Shown: piece by piece, positions 1-9,058 of the stretch
How positions within the stretch are numbered: the first letter of the stretch is position 1
How the letters are laid out: every line of letters begins with the position of its first letter
Assembly: GCA_003602285.1 (NCBI GenBank)
Contig: QZVU01000009.1
Location: forward strand, 62,001 to 126,000
DNA: 64,000 nucleotides
Origin: Arthrobacter frigidicola
Lineage (GTDB): Bacteria; Actinomycetota; Actinomycetes; Actinomycetales; Micrococcaceae
Direction of reading: 5' to 3'
Program-made: the position numbers and the translations under genes
The notes under the pieces: model-generated
The model's database searches: none
Seen by the model: only the letters and a program-made list of their open reading frames with translations
What the model was told of the DNA's origin: nothing

Positions 1-535
1 GGTCGCACTTCTCGACGGGCCTCGCGGACCGGTCGTCGTTGACCCTGCGGCAGTTGGTGGTGGTCGGCTGCTGGGTGGTCGTGGTGGTCCCGCGCTCGGT
101 CCGGGTGGTGGATGTCGGGGTGCCTGCGACGACGACGTCCTCACTGGTGGCCTCACCGGCGTCACGCTCCTCTTCCGTGATAACCGGGGTGCCGGTGCGC
201 TCGGTTTCGACGACGGTCGCGTCGCCGGCATCGCGTTCTTCGGTCGACACCTCGGGGTCGGCCTGGCGCACCGGCTGGGACGTGTCCACGGTGACCGAAT
301 CGCCCACCGGGCGGTCCTCACTGAAGGTGGTCGTCGGGCTGCCGCTTGGAGCGTCGGGGCTGACGACCACCGTGGTGACGGTGCAGACCTGGTTGTTGCC
401 GCTTCCGCTCAGCGTTCCGCCCAGCGCGGTGCAGTTGGCCTGCCGTTCGGCGGGCCCGGCCAGCCCCGGGGCGGCTGGTGCCAGTGCGACGACAAGTCCG
501 AGCGTCGTCGCGGCTACCAATGAAGAAAAACGCAT
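1..535 (-). CDS. Secreted Thr-rich repeat protein, 3' end beyond window
   Basis: The first 178 residues are visible and the reading frame is still open at the left edge. ATG at 535 is followed by a classical signal peptide: MRF, then a hydrophobic Leu/Val/Ala stretch to about residue 27. The mature part has Cys35 and Cys51 flanking a Gly/Ser/Asn loop, and two further Cys at 162 and 177, which suggests disulfides outside the cell. Between them lie two tandem 22-residue units (about 99-120 and 122-143) beginning EERDAG and ending in GTP, then a Thr run near 150-160. I recognise no family. It could be a secreted or wall-associated protein. A strong hairpin sits just upstream of the start. Confidence 0.7.
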   Translation of the reverse strand, partial: MRFSSLVAATTLGLVVALAPAAPGLAGPAERQANCTALGGTLSGSGNNQVCTVTTVVVSPDAPSGSPTTTFSEDRPVGDSVTVDTSQPVRQADPEVSTEERDAGDATVVETERTGTPVITEEERDAGEATSEDVVVAGTPTSTTRTERGTTTTTQQPTTTNCRRVNDDRSARPVEKCD

Positions 536-547
536 AATGAACTCTCT

Positions 548-584
548 GGTCGGGGTGTACCCGCGCGTGCGGGATGCCCCGACC
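548..584 (-). other. Two-tier hairpin in the leader of the secreted protein gene
   Basis: An outer 8-bp stem (GGTCGGGG/CCCCGACC) and an inner 5-bp stem (CCCGC/GCGGG) are separated by small internal loops. The structure ends about 12 nt before the ATG at 535. It could be a terminator of upstream transcription or a 5' leader structure near the ribosome binding site; the sequence alone does not decide. Confidence 0.45.
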
Positions 585-776
585 GTAAGGCTGCTGATCA
601 ATTGGCGGCAATGAAACCGGGCCCGATTTGGGAGGGTCGGGTAGGGTACGGGCGATAAACAGGTAATTGCCTTGAGCACCGAGTGCCGAAGGGTGCGGTC
701 CGGCAGGCAGCCGGGCCCGCGGATGGGAGTAGCTGCCCCTGTCTCCGTACCGTGCCCGCAGAAGCAGGGCGGACCC

Positions 777-3700
777 TCAGGTTCCGTAGAAGTTGCGCTC
801 GAAGATGGCCCGGCTCCGGCGGGTCAGACGGAGATAGTCTTCCTCCAGCTCGGCACCCTTCCCGGGCCCGTAGCCGCACCAGCGGGCCACCGCCTCAAGG
901 TCGCGGCGGGAAGACGGCAGCAGGTCGGAGCTGCGCCCGCTCCAGATGATGTTGGCCGCACGCAGCCTGCTGGTCAGCAGCCAGCTGCGCCGCAGGGTCT
1001 CAACTTCGGGTGCCGGGAGCAGCCCGGCGGCCTCCACGGCGTCCATCGCCTCTAGGGTGGAGGCGGTGCGAAGTTCGGGCACCCGGGCGGCGTGGCGGAG
1101 CTGCAGCAGCTGGATCAGCCATTCGATGTCGCTGAGGGCGCCGCGGCCCAGCTTGAGGTGCCGGGAGGGGTCGGCCCCGCGCGGGAGGCGCTCGGCCTCC
1201 ATCCGTGCCTTGATCCGGCGGATCTCCCGCTCGTCGGTGTCCGACAGTGAGGACGGGTATCGGATGGGGTCGATGAGCTTGAGGAAGTCGGCCGTCAGGG
1301 CGTCGCTGCCCGCCATCGGCCGCGCCCTCAGCAGCGCCTGAGCCTCCCAAATCAGTGACCACCGCTTGTAGTACTCCCGGAATGAGTCAAGGGAGCGAAC
1401 CAACGGCCCCTGCCGGCCCTCCGGACGCAGGGCGGCGTCGATTTCAAGGACCCGCTCCGCCCGGACCGGCGGCTTGGAGGGCTGGGTGAGGTTCGCGGCG
1501 AGCTGCGACACCACCTTTTCCGCCTGCCGCTGGGCGGCAGCCGGATCGGCTCCGGGCAGTGGCCGGTGGACGTAGAGCACATCGGCGTCGGAGCCGTAGG
1601 TGATCTCCCGGCCGCCCTGGCGACCCATTGCGATGACGACGACGTCGGTGATGCGCGGCTCGGATGCGTGGATTGAATTTTCCGCAACGTGGAGGGCGCC
1701 GAGCACGGCGGCCCGGTCGGCGTCGGCGAGCGCGTTGCCCACCGCGGCCTGCGTGAGGAGTCCGGCGCTGTCGGCGATCGCGATGCGGAGCAGTTCCCGG
1801 CGGCGGATCAGGCGGATCAGCCGCATCGCGTCCTGCGGCTGCGGGTGGCGCGACATCTTCGACCGGATTTCCTGCCACTGCGACTCAAAGGTGTCGGGAA
1901 CCAGCTCGGGGTCGGAACCCAGCCACTTCGTCGACTCCGGCGACACCTCGAGCAGATCGGTGATGAACCGGCTCGAGGAGAGCACGTTGCACAGCCGTTC
2001 CGCCGCGGCCTTCGAGTCCCGCAGCATCCCGAGGTACCAGTGGCTCTCCCCCAGCGACTCGCTGAGCCGGCGGAAGCCCAGCAGCCCGGCATCGGGATCC
2101 ACTCCGTCAGCGAACCACGCCAGCAGGATCGGAAGGAGCTGGCGCTGCAGCACGGCCCGGCGCCGGATGCCGCCGGTGAGTGCCTCGATGTGGCGCATCG
2201 CGCCTTTAGGGTCGGAGTAGCCAAGGGCCGCCAACCGCGCCTGGGCGGCCTCCGGGGTGAGCTTGGCGTCCTCGAGGCTGAGGTTCGCCGCGGTGTTGAG
2301 CAGCGGCCGGTAGAAGATCGTCTCATGGAGGCGCTCCACCAGCCGGCGGGTCCGCTGCCATTTCTCGACCATGCTCCGCGCGGTGGGGCGAACGCTGACC
2401 ATCGCGCCCTCGGTGGAGCGTGCCAGCGCGTGGCGGGCGGCGTCGCCGTCGGGCATCAGGTGGGTGCGGCGCAGCTGCGTCAGCTGGATGCGGTGCTCAA
2501 GGAGGCGCAGGTAGCGGTAGGCGTTGTCGAGGTCCGCGGCGTCGGTCCGGCCGATGTACCCGGCGGCGCTGAGGGCCGCGATCGCCGTGACGGTGTCCCG
2601 GACCCTCAGGCTTTCATCGGCCCGCCCGTGCACCAGCTGCAGCAGCTGCACCGTGAACTCGACGTCGCGCAGGCCGCCGCTGCCGAGCTTGAGCTGTTTC
2701 GGCCCCTCGTGCCGGGGGATGTTCTCCGTGACCCTCCGGCGCATCGCCCGGACGGACTCCACGAAGCCCTCCCGCTCCGACGAGGTCCACACCAGCGGCG
2801 CCACCGCCTCCTCGTAGCGGCGGCCCAGCTCCGGGTCCCCGGCCACCGCCCGCGCCTTCAGCAGCGCCTGGAACTCCCAAGTGGAGGCCCACCGGGAGTA
2901 GTAGGTCAGGTGGGATTCGAGCGTGCGCACCAGCGGACCGTCGCGGCCCTCCGGCCGAAGGTTGGCGTCGACCTCCCAGAGCGCCGGTTCGGGCCCCGGG
3001 GAGTAGACCCCGCGGGAGATGCCGGTGGCCAGGGCGGTGCCGATGCGGCTCGCGAGGGCCTCGTCGAGGGTGGGGGCATCGATCACGTAGATGACGTCGA
3101 CGTCGGAGATGTAGTTGAGTTCCCTCGCTCCGCACTTGCCCATCCCGATGACGGCGAGCCGGACGGCGGCGATGTCGTCGGCGGAATAGCTTTCGGCGAG
3201 GTCCGCACGGGCAACGGCGAGGGAGGCCTCGAGTGCGGCCGCGGCCAGGTCGGCCAGTTCGCGGGCCGCGGTGGGCAGATAGTCGATAGGAGAAGGGTGG
3301 GAGAGGTCGCGCACCGCCAGTTCGGTCAGGTGGCGGCGGTAGGCCGCACGCAGGCACTGATGGGCACCCGTCCCGGTCTTCCCGGCGACGGGGTTCTCCA
3401 CTGCGGGATCGGCGTCCACCGCGGCCAGCAGGGAGGCCCGGAGCTGCTCCGGTGGAACGGCGGGTTCAACCCGCGCCGGGCGCCGGACCGCGTCGAGGTG
3501 CCCGGGGTGGCGCATGAGGAACTCCCCCAGGGCCTCGGAGGCACCCAGCAGGCGGAAGAGTGCCGTGGCCCGTTCCGGCTCCCGGGTGAACAGGTCCGCC
3601 ACCGCCGGTTCGACGGCCAGCAGGCGCACGTACGACTGGAGGGCGAGGTCGGGGCTGGCGGCGTGGCCCAGCGCGGCGAAGAGCAGCTCCGCGTCGATAC

Positions 3701-3785
3701 CCGCCAGTTCCGGAGCCTCAAGGAACCGGGTGCTCTTCTCCAGGTCGGTGAAACCGGCGCTGATGAGCCGTCCGGCCAGGCTCAT
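777..3785 (-). CDS. glnE: Bifunctional glutamine synthetase adenylyltransferase/adenylyl-removing enzyme
   Basis: A 1002-residue cytoplasmic enzyme that attaches AMP to, or removes it from, glutamine synthetase according to nitrogen status. Both nucleotidyltransferase domains are visible. The N-terminal one has GMGKCG at about 214-219 followed by SDVDVIY near 227. The C-terminal one has the paired GSDADVLY motif near residue 732. Each domain is followed by a KLGxGxLxDxEW/F-type motif. Length matches the family. It lies 27 nt downstream of glnA and is probably cotranscribed with it. The neighbouring GlnA lacks the modified tyrosine, so the target is presumably a second GlnA1-type enzyme outside this window. 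Confidence 0.96.
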   Translation of the reverse strand: MSLAGRLISAGFTDLEKSTRFLEAPELAGIDAELLFAALGHAASPDLALQSYVRLLAVEPAVADLFTREPERATALFRLLGASEALGEFLMRHPGHLDAVRRPARVEPAVPPEQLRASLLAAVDADPAVENPVAGKTGTGAHQCLRAAYRRHLTELAVRDLSHPSPIDYLPTAARELADLAAAALEASLAVARADLAESYSADDIAAVRLAVIGMGKCGARELNYISDVDVIYVIDAPTLDEALASRIGTALATGISRGVYSPGPEPALWEVDANLRPEGRDGPLVRTLESHLTYYSRWASTWEFQALLKARAVAGDPELGRRYEEAVAPLVWTSSEREGFVESVRAMRRRVTENIPRHEGPKQLKLGSGGLRDVEFTVQLLQLVHGRADESLRVRDTVTAIAALSAAGYIGRTDAADLDNAYRYLRLLEHRIQLTQLRRTHLMPDGDAARHALARSTEGAMVSVRPTARSMVEKWQRTRRLVERLHETIFYRPLLNTAANLSLEDAKLTPEAAQARLAALGYSDPKGAMRHIEALTGGIRRRAVLQRQLLPILLAWFADGVDPDAGLLGFRRLSESLGESHWYLGMLRDSKAAAERLCNVLSSSRFITDLLEVSPESTKWLGSDPELVPDTFESQWQEIRSKMSRHPQPQDAMRLIRLIRRRELLRIAIADSAGLLTQAAVGNALADADRAAVLGALHVAENSIHASEPRITDVVVIAMGRQGGREITYGSDADVLYVHRPLPGADPAAAQRQAEKVVSQLAANLTQPSKPPVRAERVLEIDAALRPEGRQGPLVRSLDSFREYYKRWSLIWEAQALLRARPMAGSDALTADFLKLIDPIRYPSSLSDTDEREIRRIKARMEAERLPRGADPSRHLKLGRGALSDIEWLIQLLQLRHAARVPELRTASTLEAMDAVEAAGLLPAPEVETLRRSWLLTSRLRAANIIWSGRSSDLLPSSRRDLEAVARWCGYGPGKGAELEEDYLRLTRRSRAIFERNFYGT

Positions 3786-3812
3786 CGGGCACCAGCGGCC
3801 CGGCGGGTGCGG

Positions 3813-5153
3813 TTACAGGATGCCCAGGTTGCGGCGCAGCTCATAGGGGGTGACCTCGATACGGTAGTCGTGCCATTCGGCGCGCTTGTTGCGCAGGAAG
3901 TTCTCGAAGACCTGCTCGCCGAGGATCTCGGCGACGAGTTCGGAGTCCTCCATGGCGCGCACCGCATCGTGGAGGCTCGCCGGGAGCGGATCGTGGCCCA
4001 TCGCGCGCCGCTCGGCCGCGGTGAGGCTCCAGACGTCGTCCTCGGCGCCAAGGGGCAGTTCGTAGCCCTCCTCGATGCCCTTCAGCCCGGCTCCGAGGAG
4101 GACGGCGTAGGCGAGGTAGGGGTTCGCGGCGGAGTCGATGCCCCGGTATTCGATCCGGGCGGACTGGCCCTTGTTCGGCTTGTACAGGGGGATGCGCACC
4201 AGCGCGGAGCGGTTGTTGTGGCCCCAGGAAATGTAGCTGGGCGCCTCGCCCCCGCCCCAGAGCCGCTTGTAGGAGTTCACGAACTGGTTGGTCACCGCGG
4301 TGAACTCGGGGGCGTGGCGCAGGATGCCGGCGATGAACTGGCGGGCGGTCTTGGAGAGCTGGAATTCGGCGCCCGCTTCGAAGAACGCATTCGAGTCACC
4401 CTCGAAGAGCGAGAAGTGGGTGTGCATGCCCGAGCCGGGGTGGTCGGAGAACGGCTTGGGCATGAAGGTTGCGTAGCTGTCCTGGGTGAGCGCCACCTCC
4501 TTGATGACGGTCCGGAAAGTCATGATGTTGTCGGCGGTCTGCAGCGCGTCGGCGTAGCGCAGGTCGATTTCGTTCTGCCCGGGCCCGCCCTCGTGGTGGC
4601 TGAACTCGACGCTGATGCCCACCGACTCGAGCATGGCGACGGCGGTCCGCCGGAAGTCCTGGGCGACGCCGCCGGGCACGTGGTCGAAATAGCCGGCCTG
4701 GTCCACAGGGACCGGGCGGCCGTCGGCGCCGAGGTCGGCGGACTTCAGCAGGTAGAACTCGATCTCGGGGTGCGTGTAGCAGGTGAAGCCCATGTCAGCA
4801 GCCTTGGCGAGCGTCCGCTTCAGTACGCTGCGCGGATCGGCGGCCGAGGGCTGCCCGTCCGGGGTGAGGATGTCGCAGAACATCCGTGAGGTCTGCTCCT
4901 TGTCCCCGCGCCATGGCAGGATCTGGAACGTCGACGGGTCGGGCTGGGCGAGCATGTCGGATTCGAAGACGCGGGCCAGGCCCTCGATGGAGGAGCCGTC
5001 GAACCCCAGGCCCTCCTCGAAGGCCCCCTCGACCTCGGCCGGGGCCAGGGCGACGGACTTGAGCGAGCCGACGACGTCGGTGAACCACAGCCGGACGAAA
5101 CGAACGTCACGCTCCTCGATCGTCCGCAGTACGAATTCCTGCTGCCGGTTCAT
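3813..5153 (-). CDS. glnA2: Glutamine synthetase, GlnA2-like
   Basis: A 446-residue type I glutamine synthetase: ATP-dependent ligation of ammonia to glutamate. Visible motifs include GFDGSSIEG (near 49-57), the H-E-GPGQNEID metal/substrate region, the THFSLF segment and the NRSALVRIP ATP/glutamate region. Length equals that of M. tuberculosis GlnA2. Where adenylylated enzymes carry the NLYDLP motif, this protein reads DVWSL, with Trp in place of the modified Tyr, so it should not be controlled by GlnE directly. It is first gene of a glnA2-glnE unit. The 220 bp between it and divergent panB must hold its promoter. Confidence 0.93.
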   Translation of the reverse strand: MNRQQEFVLRTIEERDVRFVRLWFTDVVGSLKSVALAPAEVEGAFEEGLGFDGSSIEGLARVFESDMLAQPDPSTFQILPWRGDKEQTSRMFCDILTPDGQPSAADPRSVLKRTLAKAADMGFTCYTHPEIEFYLLKSADLGADGRPVPVDQAGYFDHVPGGVAQDFRRTAVAMLESVGISVEFSHHEGGPGQNEIDLRYADALQTADNIMTFRTVIKEVALTQDSYATFMPKPFSDHPGSGMHTHFSLFEGDSNAFFEAGAEFQLSKTARQFIAGILRHAPEFTAVTNQFVNSYKRLWGGGEAPSYISWGHNNRSALVRIPLYKPNKGQSARIEYRGIDSAANPYLAYAVLLGAGLKGIEEGYELPLGAEDDVWSLTAAERRAMGHDPLPASLHDAVRAMEDSELVAEILGEQVFENFLRNKRAEWHDYRIEVTPYELRRNLGIL

Positions 5154-5373
5154 CCCTACCCTCTTTCCTGCCGCGTCTGCGCTGCGCCGAGCCGTTCCCT
5201 GCCCGCGCCGGTTGGCCGGCCGAGCCGGAATCTCTCCATACTCTACTGACCCGGACGCCGGAATCGCGTCCGCCGGTGCCTGCCCAGTATGGCGCGGCGA
5301 TGTTACAGGCCGGTTACCGGGCGGCGGGGGCGGGGCTCAGGGATGCCCGGGGCCGTGAAGTAGGCTCGGTTTC

Positions 5374-6243
5374 ATGACTTCCGCCGAAATGCCCGCCCCG
5401 TACGGCACCGGAGCTTCGACCCCAGAAGAACCCCGCCAGGCCCCGCGCCCGGCTCGGATCCGGACCCACCACCTGCAGCAGGCCAAGGCGGAGGGCCGGC
5501 GCTTCGCCATGCTGACGGCCTACGACCAGTACACGGCGCAGATCTTCGACGAGGCCGGCATCGAGGTGCTCCTGGTCGGCGACTCCGCCGCCAACAACGT
5601 GCTCGGACACGCCACCACCCTGCCCATCACGCTCAATGAAATGGTGCTGTTCACCCGTGCCGTGAGCAGCACGGCCCGCCGTCCGCTCATTGTCGCCGAC
5701 CTGCCCTTCGGCAGCTACGAGGTGTCGACCGCCAAGGCCGTTGAGTCCTCGGTGCGCCTGCTGAAGGAGGGCGGGGCGCACGCGGTGAAGCTCGAAGGCG
5801 GCGCGCAGTTCGCCGACACCGTACGCGCGCTGGTGCGGGCCGGGATCCCGGTGATGGCGCATGTCGGCTTCACCCCGCAGAGCGAACACGCCCTCGGCGG
5901 TTACCGGGTGCAGGGCCGTGGGGACACCGGCCGGAGGGTCATCGACGACGCCCTGGCCCTCGAGGCGGCGGGGGCGTTCTGCGTCCTGATGGAGATGGTG
6001 CCGGCCGAGGTCGCGGCCAAGGTGGATGCCGCGGTGCAGGTGCCGACCATCGGCATCGGCGCCGGTGCCTCGACGACGGGCCAGGTGCTCGTCTGGCAGG
6101 ACATGGCCGGCCTGCGCGGCGGGAAGCAGCCGAAGTTCGTCAAGCAGTTCGCCGAGGTCCGCTCCGTGCTGGCCGACGCCGCCACCCGCTACGCCGAGGA
6201 GGTCCGCAGCGGAAGCTTCCCCGGCCCGGAGCACTCCTTCTAG
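5374..6243 (+). CDS. panB: 3-methyl-2-oxobutanoate hydroxymethyltransferase
   Basis: A 289-residue enzyme that transfers a hydroxymethyl group from methylene-tetrahydrofolate to 2-oxoisovalerate, giving ketopantoate: the first step of pantothenate and CoA synthesis. The TIM-barrel motifs are clear: MLTAYDQYTA, a GDSAANNVLGH segment binding the metal via Asp, DLPFGSY, and IGIGAG near the C-terminus. There is an N-terminal extension of about 25 residues rich in Pro before the conserved core. It is divergent from glnA2 with 220 bp between. The next gene is on the other strand, so it seems to be monocistronic. Confidence 0.95.
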   Translation: MTSAEMPAPYGTGASTPEEPRQAPRPARIRTHHLQQAKAEGRRFAMLTAYDQYTAQIFDEAGIEVLLVGDSAANNVLGHATTLPITLNEMVLFTRAVSSTARRPLIVADLPFGSYEVSTAKAVESSVRLLKEGGAHAVKLEGGAQFADTVRALVRAGIPVMAHVGFTPQSEHALGGYRVQGRGDTGRRVIDDALALEAAGAFCVLMEMVPAEVAAKVDAAVQVPTIGIGAGASTTGQVLVWQDMAGLRGGKQPKFVKQFAEVRSVLADAATRYAEEVRSGSFPGPEHSF

Positions 6244-6258
6244 CCGGGTAGCCGGCGT

Positions 6259-6423
6259 TCAGTCCTCGTCCTCGGCGTCCCACGCCTTGTTGCGCTGCTG
6301 AACCTTCTCGAGGGCCCGTTCGGCCTCCGCGCGGGTCTCGTAGGGACCGATGAGCTGCTTCCAGTCGGACTGCGCGTCAACCTCGACCTCATGGGTCCTC
6401 ACGTTGTACCAGTACTGCGGCAT
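6259..6423 (-). CDS. Conserved 54-residue actinobacterial protein, SPOR-like
   Basis: A short gene with a strong ribosome binding site (AGGAGGAG, 5 nt before the ATG at 6423). The product begins MPQYWYNVRTHEVE, contains DWKQLIGPYETRAEAERAL and ends in an acidic DAEDED tail. The YNVRT...LIGPYETRAEAE layout resembles a minimal SPOR-like or methionine-aminopeptidase-adjacent protein often annotated only as hypothetical in actinobacteria. No signal peptide or membrane segment. It lies convergent to panB (15 nt between stops) and divergent from map. Function unknown. Confidence 0.75.
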   Translation of the reverse strand: MPQYWYNVRTHEVEVDAQSDWKQLIGPYETRAEAERALEKVQQRNKAWDAEDED

Positions 6424-6543
6424 CGTCTTCTCCTCCTGCGTCGTCGATGGCGGCCGCCACCGGTGCCGGGCCTCCGGCAGCCTCCCGCGGCCTGACAGGC
6501 GGCGCTTTCAGCTCTGAACCCCGCCGCCTATAAGATCAAGGGT

Positions 6544-7422
6544 ATGCCCCACAATCCTGGCACCGCACCCGTTGGAACGCTCCAGCGCGGCATGGTCAGT
6601 CCCCGGCTCCCCGTCCCGTCCGGAATCGCCCGCCCGGAATACGTTGGCCGCAAGGCCCCGGCGCCCTTCACCGGTTCGGAGGTGAAGACCGCCGAAACCA
6701 TCGAGAAGATCCGCAAGGCCTCCAGACTGGCCGCCCGGGCCGTCGAGGAGGTGGGACGCCACGCCCAGCCCGGCGTCACGACCGACGCCCTCGACCGGAT
6801 CGGCCACGAATTCCTCATCGACCACGGCGCCTACCCGTCGACGCTCGGCTACCGCGGCTTTCCCAAATCGATCTGCTCCTCAATCAATGAGGTGATCTGC
6901 CACGGCATCCCGGACAGCACCCCCCTGCAGGACGGGGACATCCTCAACATCGACATCACCGCCTACCTCGACGGCGTCCACGGCGACACGAACTCCACCT
7001 TCCTCGTGGGTGACGTCGACGAGGAATCCCGGCTGCTCGTGGAGCGGACGAAGGAGGCGCTGAACCGGGCGATCCGGGCCGTGGCACCGGGCCGGGAGAT
7101 CAATGTGATCGGCCGCGCCATCGAGTCTTACGCGCGCCGTTTCGGCTACGGTGTGGTGCGCGACTTCACCGGCCACGGCGTGGGCGAGGCGTTCCACACC
7201 GGCCTGATCATCCCGCACTACGACGCCGCCCCCGCCTACAACCGGGTGATTGAAACCGGAATGGTCTTCACCATCGAACCGATGCTGACCCTTGGCACCA
7301 TCGAGTGGGACATGTGGGCCGACGACTGGACCGTTGTGACCCGGGACGCCAAACGCACCGCGCAGTTCGAACACACCCTGCTCGTCACCGACACCGGCGC
7401 CGAGATCCTCACCCTGCCCTGA
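6544..7422 (+). CDS. map: Type I methionine aminopeptidase
   Basis: A 292-residue cytoplasmic metalloprotease that removes the initiator methionine from nascent proteins. All five expected metal ligands are present with correct spacing: Asp137 (NID), Asp148 (GDT), His211 (GHGVG), Glu245 (IEP) and Glu276 (QFEH). The N-terminal 45 residues before the catalytic fold are Pro-rich with a [13 protein letters not shown] stretch, as seen in the actinobacterial extended (type Ic-like) enzymes. It is followed 94 nt later by ppgK on the same strand. Confidence 0.96.
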   Translation: MPHNPGTAPVGTLQRGMVSPRLPVPSGIARPEYVGRKAPAPFTGSEVKTAETIEKIRKASRLAARAVEEVGRHAQPGVTTDALDRIGHEFLIDHGAYPSTLGYRGFPKSICSSINEVICHGIPDSTPLQDGDILNIDITAYLDGVHGDTNSTFLVGDVDEESRLLVERTKEALNRAIRAVAPGREINVIGRAIESYARRFGYGVVRDFTGHGVGEAFHTGLIIPHYDAAPAYNRVIETGMVFTIEPMLTLGTIEWDMWADDWTVVTRDAKRTAQFEHTLLVTDTGAEILTLP

Positions 7423-7516
7423 CCCGCCGCCGGCGGTTCGAGCACACCGACCAATCCACGAAACGGCTCGGGACGGGCGAACCGCCCACCCGGCCACGAA
7501 ACTCACCTGGAGAATC

Positions 7517-8338
7517 ATGCCCAAGGACATCGACAAGAAGAAGCCCGGCCGGAAGCTGCCCGCCACCGTCATCGGTGTCGATATCGGCGGCACCGGGATC
7601 AAGGGCGGCATTGTCGACCTGGCCAAGGGCGAAATCGTCGGTGAGCGCTACCGGATTCCGACCCCCCAGCCCGCCACCCCGGAGGCGGTCGCCGGCGTCG
7701 TTGCCGAGATCGTCACCGAGCTCTCTTCACGCCCGGGCGGCCCGGCCGCCGATGTGCCGGTGGGTGTGACCTTCCCGGCCATCATCCAGCATGGCGTCGC
7801 CCGCTCGGCGGCGAATGTCGACAAGAGCTGGGTCGACACCGACGTCGACGCCCTCTTCACGCGGGTGCTCGGCCGGAGCGTCCATGTCATCAACGACGCC
7901 GACGCCGCCGGCCTGGCCGAGGTGCGCTACGGCGCCGGCAAGGGCGTTGCCGGGACTGTCCTGGTGATCACCCTGGGCACCGGCATCGGATCGGCGTTCA
8001 TCTTCAACGGGCAGCTGGTGCCCAACGCGGAACTGGGCCATCTCGAGATCGACGGGCACGACGCCGAGTCCAAGGCGTCGGCCGTGGCACGTGAACGGGA
8101 CGGGATCGACTGGGACGAGTACGCGGTGCGGCTCCAGCGGTACTTCTCCCACGTCGAGTTCCTCTTCTCCCCCGAACTGTTCATCGTCGGCGGCGGGATC
8201 TCCAAGCGCAGCGCCGAATATCTTCCCTCGCTGGACCTGCGCACCCGGATCGTCCCGGCCCAGCTGAAGAACCAGGCCGGCATCGTGGGCGGGGCGCTGC
8301 AGGCGGCGCTCCTGCTGTCCCCCTCAAGCACCAAGTAG
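7517..8338 (+). CDS. ppgK: Polyphosphate glucokinase
   Basis: A 273-residue ROK-fold kinase that phosphorylates glucose using polyphosphate or ATP. The phosphate-binding motif VDIGGTGIKGG lies near residues 21-31 and the GTGIGSAF glycine motif follows NDADAAG (catalytic Asp region). It lacks the CxCGxxGC zinc motif of ordinary ROK glucokinases, as expected for PpgK, and its length fits the family. A second, zinc-type glucokinase is encoded at 47982-49076. A 16-bp-stem terminator begins 31 nt after the stop. Confidence 0.92.
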   Translation: MPKDIDKKKPGRKLPATVIGVDIGGTGIKGGIVDLAKGEIVGERYRIPTPQPATPEAVAGVVAEIVTELSSRPGGPAADVPVGVTFPAIIQHGVARSAANVDKSWVDTDVDALFTRVLGRSVHVINDADAAGLAEVRYGAGKGVAGTVLVITLGTGIGSAFIFNGQLVPNAELGHLEIDGHDAESKASAVARERDGIDWDEYAVRLQRYFSHVEFLFSPELFIVGGGISKRSAEYLPSLDLRTRIVPAQLKNQAGIVGGALQAALLLSPSSTK

Positions 8339-8368
8339 CGCAAGCTCGAGGCAGCAGCGCTCAAAGTG

Positions 8369-8403
8369 ACCCGTGCCTTCCGGCAACGCCGGAAGGCACG
8401 GGT
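8369..8403 (+). terminator. Strong hairpin terminator after ppgK
   Basis: Perfect 16-bp arms (ACCCGTGCCTTCCGGC and its complement) enclose a 3-nt AAC loop, followed by CTCTTCGTTTC. It ends the ppgK transcript in the convergent gap to nrdR. Confidence 0.85.
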
Positions 8404-8451
8404 CTCTTCGTTTCGGGACAGGCGGGGAACGTGGACGTCGGGCCTCCGCCC

Positions 8452-8492
8452 GGACGTTTCGATCCGGACGTTTCGATCCGGACGTTCGATCC
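8452..8492. repeat. Three tandem 14-bp units in the ppgK-nrdR gap
   Basis: GGACGTTTCGATCC occurs twice in perfect tandem (8452-8465, 8466-8479), followed by a third copy missing one T (8480-8492). It lies between two convergent genes and two terminator hairpins, so a promoter role is unlikely. Confidence 0.85.
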
Positions 8493-8506
8493 GGTGGGAC
8501 GTGGTG

Positions 8507-8546
8507 CCGGTGGTGGCGCCGGCTTCCCCTCCGCCGCCACCACCGG
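8507..8546 (-). terminator. Hairpin downstream of nrdR
   Basis: 12-bp perfect arms (CCGGTGGTGGCG/CGCCACCACCGG) with a 16-nt loop lie about 15 nt past the nrdR stop. There is no clear U-run, so it is a probable rather than certain terminator. Confidence 0.55.
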
Positions 8547-8560
8547 GGTTCAATGGCGCA

Positions 8561-9058
8561 CTAGTGCGCGGTCAGGGGCCGCTGCGCCCCCGAGGGTACC
8601 TTCGCGTTGTCGGATGCCTGGAGCCGAAGGGTGGCGATTGCCTCTTCAAAGTCCTCAAGGGATTCAAAGCCCTGGTACACGCTGGCGAAGCGCAGGTAGG
8701 CGATCTGGTCGAGCTTCCGCAGGGGGCCCAGGATCGCGAGCCCCACCTCGTGGGCGTCGATCTCAGCGACGCCGCTGGCGCGCACCGATTCTTCAACTTC
8801 CTGGGCCAGGAGGGCGAGGTCGTCCTCGGTGACCGGCCGGCCCTGGCAGGCCTTCCGCACGCCGTTGATTACCTTGCCGCGGCTGAAGGGCTCACCGGCA
8901 CCCGAGCGCTTGATGACGCTGAGGCTTGTCGTCTCCACCGTGGTGAACCTGCGCCCGCACGCGTGGCACTGCCGGCGCCGGCGGATTGCCGAACCGTCGT
9001 CGGCCAGCCGGCTGTCTACGACCCGGGAGTCGGAGTTGCGGCAGTAGGGGCAATGCAC
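8561..9058 (-). CDS. nrdR: Transcriptional repressor NrdR
   Basis: A 165-residue zinc-ribbon/ATP-cone repressor of ribonucleotide reductase genes. The GTG at 9058 is chosen as start because it gives the family's usual VHCPYC beginning and has an AGGAG 7 nt upstream; a longer in-frame version would add 23 unconserved residues. Zinc ligands are Cys3, Cys6, Cys31 and Cys34, and the ATP-cone follows (VIKRSG, FSRGKV). The C-terminus after the cone is somewhat extended. No nrd genes are in the window, so its targets lie elsewhere. Confidence 0.93.
   Translation of the reverse strand: MHCPYCRNSDSRVVDSRLADDGSAIRRRRQCHACGRRFTTVETTSLSVIKRSGAGEPFSRGKVINGVRKACQGRPVTEDDLALLAQEVEESVRASGVAEIDAHEVGLAILGPLRKLDQIAYLRFASVYQGFESLEDFEEAIATLRLQASDNAKVPSGAQRPLTAH

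Noticed and set aside
1689-4889. Very long open frame (over 1000 codons) on the plus strand
   Set aside because: It is antisense to glnE and glnA2; in high-GC DNA the complement of a coding strand often stays open. Its product is low-complexity Gly/Arg/Val with no family pattern.
8556-8569. Perfect palindrome GCGCACTAGTGCGC across the nrdR stop
   Set aside because: Short, mostly coding, and explained by codon content at the stop; no supporting partner site.
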